From assembly GCA_963777905.1 (NCBI GenBank), contig CAVZSM010000006.1:1-64000 (forward strand): a DNA stretch of 64,000 bases, in the 5' to 3' direction. Below the pieces are notes generated by a model. That model searched no databases. It was not told where the DNA came from and was given only the letters and a program-made list of their open reading frames with translations. This DNA is from Trebonia sp963777905. GTDB taxonomy: Bacteria; Actinomycetota; Actinomycetes; Streptosporangiales; Streptosporangiaceae. Each line of letters starts with the position of its first letter. The first letter of the stretch is position 1. Below are positions 58,101-64,000 of this stretch, one piece after another. The position numbers and the translations under genes were made by a program.

Positions 58101-58990
58101 GAGTCGCCACGGGCCCGTTCGGAAGAAAAATCATGGCCGCCCTGGCAGTCATGGCCGTGGCCGTGCTCACCGCATGCTCGTCGCCCTCCGCGGGTCAGCC
58201 GGTGACGCCTAGTTCCTATTACCTGGCGCTCGGCGACTCGCTGTCCCAGGGGGTGCAGCCGGACGCGGCCGGCGCCAGCGTCGAGACCGGGCAAGGCTAC
58301 CCGGACCTGGTGTACGCGACGCTGCTGGCCAGCCATCCCGCGCTCCGCCTGGTCCGCCTCGGGTGCCCAGGAGAGACCACGCAGACGATGATGCACGGCG
58401 GAATCTGCCACTACTCCGCTGGCTCGCAGCTCGCCGCCGCCACTGCCTTCCTGCGCGCCCACCGCGGCCATGTGTTCCTCGTCACGATCGACATCGGCGC
58501 CAACGACCTCGAAGACTGCGGCAATCAGCCGAGCCTCACCCGGCTCGCGTCCTGCATCGGGCAGCTCCCGAAGGCCACCGCCAACGTGGCGGCGATCCTG
58601 GCCAGCCTGCGGGCCGCGGCCGGACCTGGCGTCCGCATCGCCGGGATGAACTACTACCTCCCCGCACTCGCCGAATGGCGTAGCGGCCTGCTCGGGCGCG
58701 CGACCGCCCAGCTCAGCGAGAAGTTCGCCGTCGCGTACGACGACCTGCTCAAGCGCGCCTACGGCCAGGCGGGGATCACCGTGGCCAACGTGTTCGAGGC
58801 CTTCGAGACCACCAACTTCGGCGACCCGGTCACGGTGCCCGGCATCGGATCGGTGCCCCGCAACGTGGCGCGGATCTGCCAGTGGACGTGGGAGTGCGCG
58901 CCGCCGCCGCGCGGCCCGAACCAGCACGCCAACGCCGCTGGTTATCGCGTCATCGCAGACGCGATCCTCGCGGCGACGAAGCTGAGCTGA
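58097..58990 (+). CDS. SGNH/GDSL hydrolase lipoprotein
   Basis: The 297-residue protein starts with a lipoprotein signal (FGRKIMAALAVMAVAVLTAC, lipobox LTAC, lipidated Cys about residue 24). The SGNH blocks follow: I YYLALGDSLSQGVQP with the catalytic Ser, II around LRLVRLGCPGETT, III TIDIGANDLEDC, and V GPNQHANAAGYRVIADAIL with the catalytic His. It likely cleaves esters in the envelope. It is coupled to the anti-sigma gene by GTGA, so it may belong to the SigM operon. Confidence 0.9.
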   Translation: MRVATGPFGRKIMAALAVMAVAVLTACSSPSAGQPVTPSSYYLALGDSLSQGVQPDAAGASVETGQGYPDLVYATLLASHPALRLVRLGCPGETTQTMMHGGICHYSAGSQLAAATAFLRAHRGHVFLVTIDIGANDLEDCGNQPSLTRLASCIGQLPKATANVAAILASLRAAAGPGVRIAGMNYYLPALAEWRSGLLGRATAQLSEKFAVAYDDLLKRAYGQAGITVANVFEAFETTNFGDPVTVPGIGSVPRNVARICQWTWECAPPPRGPNQHANAAGYRVIADAILAATKLS

Positions 58991-59016
58991 CCGTGCTCGC
59001 GCGGAAGAAGGCCATC

Positions 59017-59043
59017 GGGAATCTCCGGGCCCTAGGATCGGTT
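59017..59043 (+). promoter_or_regulatory. Sigma-R-type promoter for trxBA
   Basis: GGGAAT (59017-59022), 18 bases, then GTT (59041-59043) exactly match the sigma-R/SigH consensus GGGAAT-N18-GTT, 30 bp before the trxB ATG. Sigma-R drives trxBA under disulfide stress in Streptomyces. Confidence 0.82.
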
Positions 59044-59072
59044 AAGCGGGTTGCAATCTTAACGAAGGGCAC

Positions 59073-60014
59073 ATGCAAGTGACTGACGTACGTGACGTCA
59101 TCATCATCGGCTCCGGGCAGGCGGGCTATACGGCCGCCGTCTACGCCGCCAGGGGCAAGCTGAACCCCCTCGTCTTCGAGGGGTCCGTGACCGCCGGCGG
59201 TGCGCTGATGCAGACCACCGAGGTGGAGAACTTCCCCGGGTTCCCCGACGGCGTCATGGGACCTGAGCTCATGGACGCCATGCGCAAGCAGGCGGAACGG
59301 TTCGGTGCCGAACTGGTGTCCGATGACGTGGTTGCGGTAGACCTCACCGTCTCGCCCAAGGTGGTGAAGACGGAGACCGACACCTACCTGGCCAAGGCCG
59401 TGATCATCGCGAGCGGTTCCAAGTACAAGGAGCTGGACGTTCCTGGCGAGAAGCAGCTCTCCGGGCGCGGTGTGTCCTGGTGCGCGACGTGCGACGGGTT
59501 CTTCTTCAGGGGGCACGACATCGTGGTCATCGGCGGCGGTGACTCGGCGCTCGAAGAGGCGACGTTCCTGACCCGGTTCGCCGATTCCGTGACGCTCGTG
59601 CACCGGCGTGACACCCTCCGCGCTTCGAAGATCATGCAGGACCGGGCCATGGCGAACCCCAAGATCAAGTTTGTGTGGGACAGCCAGGTGGTCTCGATGG
59701 AGGGCGACAACGGCAAGCTCACCGGCGTCCGCGTCAAGAACGTGCACACCGGCGACGAGAAGGTGCTGCCGGTCAGCGGCGCGTTCATCGCGATCGGCCA
59801 TTCGCCGCGCAGCGAGCTGTTCGCCGGGCAGCTCCCCACCGACCCCGACGGCTACCTGCTCGTCGAGCAGCCGACCACGCGCACCGCGATCGAGGGCGTC
59901 TTCGCCTGCGGTGACGTCGTGGACCGGACCTACCGGCAGGCCGTCACGGCGGCGGGCACCGGCTGTGCGGCGGCGATCGACGCCGAGCGCTGGCTGGCGG
60001 AGCACGAGTCTTAA
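59073..60014 (+). CDS. trxB: Thioredoxin reductase
   Basis: The 313-residue flavoprotein has the FAD motif DVIIIGSGQAGYTAAVYAAR, the redox disulfide C137-A-T-C140 (GVSWCATCDGFFFRG), the NADPH motif IVVIGGGDSALEEATFLTRF, and GVFACGDVVDRTYRQAVTAA. It passes electrons from NADPH to thioredoxin, encoded next. The preceding sigma-R promoter points to thiol-stress induction. ATG 59073 follows GAAGG. Confidence 0.97.
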   Translation: MQVTDVRDVIIIGSGQAGYTAAVYAARGKLNPLVFEGSVTAGGALMQTTEVENFPGFPDGVMGPELMDAMRKQAERFGAELVSDDVVAVDLTVSPKVVKTETDTYLAKAVIIASGSKYKELDVPGEKQLSGRGVSWCATCDGFFFRGHDIVVIGGGDSALEEATFLTRFADSVTLVHRRDTLRASKIMQDRAMANPKIKFVWDSQVVSMEGDNGKLTGVRVKNVHTGDEKVLPVSGAFIAIGHSPRSELFAGQLPTDPDGYLLVEQPTTRTAIEGVFACGDVVDRTYRQAVTAAGTGCAAAIDAERWLAEHES

Positions 60015-60052
60015 GCAGAGCGACAGTTACAACACGGAAGGTGTGATCAAGG

Positions 60053-60376
60053 ATGGGTGCGACCAAGGTCGTGACCGACGAGACCTTCGACGCGGAGGTG
60101 CTGCAGAGCAGCAAGCCCGTCATCGTCGACTACTGGGCCGAATGGTGTGGCCCGTGCCGGATGGTCTCGCCGGTTCTCGAGGAGATCGCGAAGGAGCACG
60201 CCGACAAGATCGACGTGGTCAAGCTCAACATCGACGAGAACCCGGCGACCTCGCAGCGCTACCAGATCATGGCCATCCCGACCATGTCCGTCTTCCAGAA
60301 CGGCCAGGTCGTGAAGCAGATCGTCGGCGCCAAGCCGAAGGCGGCGCTGCTTCGCGAACTCGCCGAGTTCATCTGA
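60053..60376 (+). CDS. trxA: Thioredoxin
   Basis: The 107-residue protein shows the thioredoxin fold with active site W31-C32-G-P-C35 (VDYWAEWCGPCRMVSPVLEE), IDVVKLNIDENPATSQRYQI, the cis-proline MAIPTMSVFQNGQ and KAALLRELAEFI. It reduces protein disulfides and is recycled by TrxB. It lies 38 bp after trxB and ends at a hairpin. Confidence 0.97.
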   Translation: MGATKVVTDETFDAEVLQSSKPVIVDYWAEWCGPCRMVSPVLEEIAKEHADKIDVVKLNIDENPATSQRYQIMAIPTMSVFQNGQVVKQIVGAKPKAALLRELAEFI

Positions 60377-60395
60377 GCGGTTCCGACGCTTGAGC

Positions 60396-60423
60396 GGCGG
60401 GCAGGCCATCCGGCCTGCCCGCC
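60396..60423. terminator. Hairpin terminator after trxA
   Basis: GGCGGGCAGGCC (60396-60407) pairs with GGCCTGCCCGCC (60412-60423) around ATCC, followed by GTTTCGCGTTT. It separates trxA from the convergent GNAT gene. Confidence 0.82.
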
Positions 60424-60437
60424 GTTTCGCGTTTGCC

Positions 60438-61076
60438 TCAGCTGCTGCTGACGGCGGCCGGGCTTGGCCGGAGCAGAACACGCTCGGGGTTCATGGAGCC
60501 GAGCAGCCGCTCCAGCGCTACTTCCACGTCTTCCCGCCAAGTGAGCGCCGTGCGCAGTTCCATCCTGAGCCTCGGGTGCCTGTGATGCGGGCGGACGGTC
60601 TTGAACCCGACCGCGAGCAGGTAATCGACGGGGAGCATGCAGGCCGGGGCCGTCCATTGCTTGTCGCCAAAGGCCTCGATCGCCCTGACCCCGCGACGCG
60701 TCAGGTCTTTGGCCATTCCCTGAATAAGCATTCGGCCGAGTCCGCCGCCGGAGAATTCGCTAAGCACTCGCGCGGTCATCAGCAGCACCGCGTCCGCGCT
60801 GACCGGACTAGTGGGGAACGCGACCGAACGGGGCACATATTGCGGCGGGGCAAAGAGCACATAAGCGGCGGGCACGCCGTCAACGTAGAGAATCTTCCCG
60901 CAGCTCCCCCACTCCAGCAGGACGGAAGAGATCCACGACTCTTTTTCCAGCCCGGGATCTGACGCCTCGGCCCTTGCCTTGCTCACCGGATCGAGTTCCC
61001 AGAACACGCAGGAACGGCAGGTCGGCGGAAGGTCGCCAAGATTATCCAGCGTTATGTTGACGAGACGGCGTGACAT
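60438..61076 (-). CDS. GNAT-family N-acetyltransferase-like protein
   Basis: The 212-residue protein starts MSRRLVNITLDNLGDLPPTC and includes CRSCVFWELDPVSKARA, the GNAT core YVDGVPAAYVLFAPPQYVPR, and the acetyl-CoA loop LSEFSGGGLGRMLIQGMAKD LTRRGVRAIEAFGD. Homologues lie next to parB in many actinobacteria. Acceptor substrate unknown. ATG 61076 is used; the longer frame overlaps the divergent region. Confidence 0.82.
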   Translation of the reverse strand: MSRRLVNITLDNLGDLPPTCRSCVFWELDPVSKARAEASDPGLEKESWISSVLLEWGSCGKILYVDGVPAAYVLFAPPQYVPRSVAFPTSPVSADAVLLMTARVLSEFSGGGLGRMLIQGMAKDLTRRGVRAIEAFGDKQWTAPACMLPVDYLLAVGFKTVRPHHRHPRLRMELRTALTWREDVEVALERLLGSMNPERVLLRPSPAAVSSS

Positions 61077-61161
61077 CTTGTTGCGTTCCCCGATCAGGTC
61101 AGCGTGCCCGCGATACAGTCCCCATTCTGGCACGGTATCCCCGCCGTCAGGAGGGAATGCC

Positions 61162-61251
61162 GTGACCGCTGAGCAGGCACCGAACTCCGGGCGCCTGCGG
61201 CGTGGCGCTGCTCGAGCGGGCGGCGGAGCGGGCCCAGGGCGCTTGAAATAA
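61162..61251 (+). CDS. Possible 29-residue ORF before threonine aldolase
   Basis: GTG 61162 has a strong AGGAGGGA site five bases upstream and opens a short, basic, Gly/Arg/Ala-rich frame (TAEQAPNSGRLRRGAARAGG). It stops 10 bp before the aldolase ATG. It could be a translated leader or a decayed gene; composition gives no clear support. Confidence 0.3.
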   Translation: MTAEQAPNSGRLRRGAARAGGGAGPGRLK

Positions 61252-61261
61252 GCTCGCAGGC

Positions 61262-62284
61262 ATGCGAAAAAGCTTTGGCAGCGACAACCACTCTGGAATG
61301 CATCCAGCCGTCATGCGCGCCATCGTCGAGGCGAACGCCGGGGACGCGGTCGCCTACGGCGCGGACCCGTGGACCGCGCGAGCCGTTGGCGAGCTGCGCC
61401 GGCTCGCCGGCGGGGACGGCGAGGTGTACCTGGTGCTCAACGGCAGCGGCGCGAACGTGCTCGGGCTCGGGCTGCTGCTCGCCAGGCACGAGGCGGTGAT
61501 CTGCGCGGAGTCCGCGCACATCAACACCGACGAGTGCGGTGCCGCCGAGCGGATACTCGGCACCAAGCTGCTGACGGTTCCCGCGCCGGACGGCAAGCTC
61601 ACGCCCGAACTGATCGCCAGCCGCCTTGCCGGACGCGGGGACGAGCATTTCGCGCAGCCGGGCGTTGTCGCCATCACCCAGTCGACCGAGGTCGGAACCT
61701 GCTACTCGCTCGCCGAGCTGCGCAAGGTCCGCGAGTTCTGCGCGGACAACGGACTGCGGGTCTTCATGGACGGCGCCCGGCTGGCCAACGCCGCGGCTTA
61801 CTTGGGCTGCACGCTCGCCGAGCTAGCCGAGCAGGCGGACGTGCTCAGCTTCGGCGGCACGAAGAACGGCGCGATGGGCGTGGAGGCAGTCATCGTCATG
61901 CGTTCCGGCGATGCCGCCAATGCGCCGTACCTGCGCAAGCAGCACATGCAGCTCTCGTCGAAGATGCGCTTCCTGGCGGCGCAGTTCATCGCGCTGCTCG
62001 ACGATGACCTGTGGCTACAGAACGCGAGGCACGCCAACGCCATGGCCAGCCGGCTTGCCGCCGGCCTGGCGGACTTGCCTGGCGTGGACGTCGTCTACCC
62101 TGTCGAGGCGGATGCGGTTTTCGCCCGGCTGGCCCGCCAGCATGTCGCCGAATTGCAGCGCGAGTGGACGTTCCACGTCTGGGACGAGACGACGTCGGTC
62201 GTCCGCTGGATGACGGCCTTCGACACTCAGGAGCGCGACGTGGATGACTTTCTCGCCAGCATCGCGGCCGTGGCACGGCGGTGA
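61262..62284 (+). CDS. ltaE: Low-specificity L-threonine aldolase
   Basis: The 340-residue PLP enzyme reads KSFGSDNHSGMHPAVMRAIV, AVAYGADPWTARAVGELRRL, and the lysine motif VLSFGGTKNGAMGVEAVIVM; RVFMDGARLANAAAYLGCTL contains the cofactor Asp. It splits threonine to glycine and acetaldehyde. It sits directly upstream of the parS pair and parB, where parA would be expected. The start ATG 61262 is 10 bp after the small ORF. Confidence 0.9.
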   Translation: MRKSFGSDNHSGMHPAVMRAIVEANAGDAVAYGADPWTARAVGELRRLAGGDGEVYLVLNGSGANVLGLGLLLARHEAVICAESAHINTDECGAAERILGTKLLTVPAPDGKLTPELIASRLAGRGDEHFAQPGVVAITQSTEVGTCYSLAELRKVREFCADNGLRVFMDGARLANAAAYLGCTLAELAEQADVLSFGGTKNGAMGVEAVIVMRSGDAANAPYLRKQHMQLSSKMRFLAAQFIALLDDDLWLQNARHANAMASRLAAGLADLPGVDVVYPVEADAVFARLARQHVAELQREWTFHVWDETTSVVRWMTAFDTQERDVDDFLASIAAVARR

Positions 62285-62288
62285 TCCG

Positions 62289-62344
62289 CTTGGTTTCACG
62301 TGAAACACGCCGGCGAAGCGTACTTCGTTTCACGTGAAACCAAG
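62289..62344. promoter_or_regulatory. Twin parS sites before parB
   Basis: GTTTCACGTGAAAC is present twice, at 62293-62306 and 62327-62340, centre to centre 34 bp. Each matches the ParB-binding consensus apart from outer bases. The flanks extend the symmetry: CTTGG on the left and CCAAG on the right make the whole 56 bp one inverted repeat. Origin-proximal parS sites load ParB. Confidence 0.95.
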
Positions 62345-62413
62345 CCATCTGTTGCCGTTACATTGGACTGACGATTCCGGTCAATCACCCGCACCCGGTA
62401 CCAGGGAGATGAA

Positions 62414-63418
62414 GTGGCGCAGCAACGGCGAGGCCTCGGCAAGGGACTCGGAGCACTGATCCCGGACGCCTCGCGCCCTGGCACCACGACTGGCGCGGGC
62501 TCGCCGATAGGCGCTGGTTCCGCGGCACCGCTGGGATCGCCCGGCACAGACGGGCATGGGGACGGTGCGGCGGAGACCGCGTTGCGCCCAGTCGCTGGGG
62601 CGTACTTTGAGGAAGTCGCGGTCGACTCCATCACGCCGAATCCCCGGCAGCCGCGGCGGACTTTCGATGACGACGCACTCGATGAGCTGGCCGCTTCGAT
62701 CACCGAGGTCGGACTCCTCCAGCCGGTGGTGGTGCGCAGCCTCGGCGGTTCCCGCTACGAGCTGATCATGGGCGAACGGCGCTGGCGCGCGTCCCAGCGA
62801 GCCGGCCTGGACTTCATTCCCGCCATCGTTCGCGCGACTCATGACGACGACATGCTGCGGGACGCGCTGATGGAGAACCTGCACCGTCAGCAGCTCGACC
62901 CCCTGGAGGAGGCCGCGGCGTACCAGCAACTGCTGGACGACTTCGGCGCGACCCACGAGCAACTGGCGCAGAAGGTCGGCCGGTCCCGGCCGCACATCAG
63001 CAACACGCTCCGGCTGCTGAACCTACCACCCGCCGTGCAGAAGCGGGTCGCCGCCGGTGTCATCAGCGCCGGCCACGCCCGCGCGCTGCTCTCGCTGGAC
63101 GACCCGCAAGCACAGGAACGACTGGCGCAGCGCATTGTGGCGGAAGGACTCTCGGTCCGCGCCGTCGAGGAGATCGTCGCCGTTGGCGACGACACCCCGG
63201 CCAAGTCGCACCGCAGGGCCGCCACCAGAAAGCCGGTAGCCCCGGCCCTCCGTCACCTTGCGGACCGGTTGTCCGATGTATTCGAGACGAGGGTCAAGGT
63301 CGAATTCGGCCGCAACAAGGGCAAGATCGTGGTCGAGTTCGCCACCATCGACGACCTGGAGCGGATCGTCAAGACCATGACCCCCGAGGCTGCCAGCGTC
63401 CGGCAGGCCGACGAGTAG
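62414..63418 (+). CDS. parB: Chromosome-partitioning protein ParB
   Basis: The 334-residue protein begins with the ParA-contacting RRGLGKGLGALIPDAS. The CTPase/ParB domain reads FEEVAVDSITPNPRQPRRTF, LDELAASITEVGLLQPVVVR, ELIMGERRWRASQRAGLDFI. The HTH is LAQKVGRSRPHISNTLRLLN, and the C-terminal dimer domain is LSDVFETRVKVEFGRNKGKI. It spreads from parS to drive origin segregation with ParA. GTG 62414 follows GGGAGA. parA is not adjacent; ltaE precedes it and a methyltransferase follows. Confidence 0.95.
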   Translation: MAQQRRGLGKGLGALIPDASRPGTTTGAGSPIGAGSAAPLGSPGTDGHGDGAAETALRPVAGAYFEEVAVDSITPNPRQPRRTFDDDALDELAASITEVGLLQPVVVRSLGGSRYELIMGERRWRASQRAGLDFIPAIVRATHDDDMLRDALMENLHRQQLDPLEEAAAYQQLLDDFGATHEQLAQKVGRSRPHISNTLRLLNLPPAVQKRVAAGVISAGHARALLSLDDPQAQERLAQRIVAEGLSVRAVEEIVAVGDDTPAKSHRRAATRKPVAPALRHLADRLSDVFETRVKVEFGRNKGKIVVEFATIDDLERIVKTMTPEAASVRQADE

Positions 63419-63428
63419 CCGCTGCGCG

Positions 63429-64000
63429 GTGACGTCGTACGACACCGAACTGCAGCGGCACAACGAGGTCCTGCGCCAGGCTTGTGGCGTCCAGTTCCGC
63501 GACCACGTCCTCGACATCGGGTGCGGGAGCGGGCAGACGATCCGGGAGGCCGCGTGCGCAGCGCGGGCAGGCAGTGCGCTCGGGGTTGACGTCTCCGCAT
63601 CCGCCGTCGAGCGTGCCCGCGAGGCCGCCCGCGCCGAGGGAATCCGTAACGTCACCTTCGAATGCGCCAATGCAGAGGTCTACCGGTTCCCGCAGGAGCG
63701 CTTCGACGTGGCGATCAGCAGGTTCGGCACGATGTTCTTCGACGACCCGGCCGCTGCGTTCGCCAACATCAGCCGGGCACTGCGCCCGGCCGGCCGCCTG
63801 GTGATGATGGTCTGGCAGGCCCCCGAGCGCAACGAGTGGGACGTCACCATTCGCCAGGCTCTCGGGATGACCGCGATCTCAGCCGGCCTGCCGGATGCAT
63901 TCTCGCTCGCCGACCCGCCCGCCGTGACAGGAATCCTGGAGGGCGCGGGATTCGCTGACATCACCTTCACCGACGTCAGCGAACCCGTCTACTACGGCCC
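63429..64000 (+). CDS. Class I SAM-dependent methyltransferase, 3' end outside window
   Basis: The open frame from GTG 63429 runs off the window. The 190 visible residues show motif I HVLDIGCGSGQTIREAACAA (about 27-46), GVDVSASAVERAREAA, and FDVAISRFGTMFFDDPAAAF with LRPAGRLVMMVWQAPERNEW. It resembles ubiquinone/menaquinone-biosynthesis-like methyltransferases that also include many small-molecule enzymes. Substrate unknown. It starts 10 bp after parB and may be cotranscribed. Confidence 0.85.
   Translation, partial: MTSYDTELQRHNEVLRQACGVQFRDHVLDIGCGSGQTIREAACAARAGSALGVDVSASAVERAREAARAEGIRNVTFECANAEVYRFPQERFDVAISRFGTMFFDDPAAAFANISRALRPAGRLVMMVWQAPERNEWDVTIRQALGMTAISAGLPDAFSLADPPAVTGILEGAGFADITFTDVSEPVYYG

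Overview
The window comes from a high-GC actinomycete chromosome. The evidence is pervasive G/C at third codon positions, frequent GTG starts, actinobacterial families (SARP, DUF1707, DUF5318, DUF6049, SigM with its anti-sigma factor, mycobacterial-type inositol-phosphate synthase) and a right half built from the origin-proximal block that runs from rpsF and dnaB through murJ, sigM and trxBA to parB. I cannot name the species; a Streptomyces- or Streptosporangium-like lineage would fit.

Layout. 1-9.7 kb is an accessory zone. It holds a cut-off membrane protein, a transposase remnant, a VOC/MarR pair with twin operators, a stress-protein-like gene and two DUF1707 paralogues. A dispersed repeat is present in two copies, one interrupted by a large palindrome, and a 3' fragment of tRNA-Gly looks like an old attachment site. 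A small pSAM2-like integrated element (iteron-like repeats, zinc-ribbon ORF, HUH Rep, Xis, frameshifted integrase) abuts tRNA-Arg(ACG). 9.8-21 kb holds a DUF1059 gene, a SARP/rhodanese/methyltransferase group, a probable rifamycin-resistance operon (helR-rox) behind a candidate rifamycin-associated element, a SigE-like sigma factor with a membrane partner, and a MerR/MFS efflux pair sharing an operator type. 21-30.8 kb is a light and photo-oxidative stress locus: a CarH/LitR-type B12 photoreceptor repressor diverges from a six-gene translationally coupled lipid-modification operon, followed by a DUF523/DUF1722 gene and photolyase. 30.9-34.4 kb carries a DUF4143 ATPase behind four repeats phased at exactly 22 bp, and a secreted S53 protease.

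34.5-64 kb is the core block. dnaB is interrupted by two inteins of different classes. A DnaA-box-rich gap follows, then rplI-rpsR-ssb-rpsF, an AP-endonuclease-like gene, a class A penicillin-binding protein, padR-ino1, an MFS gene, the CCA-adding enzyme, a DUF6049 gene, murJ, a separate pseudokinase with an extracellular discoidin-like domain, sigM and its anti-sigma factor, a lipoprotein esterase, trxB-trxA behind a perfect sigma-R promoter, a GNAT gene, threonine aldolase, twin parS sites, parB, and the start of a methyltransferase.

Functional themes are envelope synthesis and its control (PBP, MurJ, pseudokinase, SigM), redox defence (trxBA, sigma-R), photoprotection (LitR, photolyase, cyclopropane-synthase-like enzymes) and replication/segregation (DnaB, SSB, ParB, parS). 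Accessory functions are inserted on the left. Functions are assigned from motifs visible in the translations; no database search was run.
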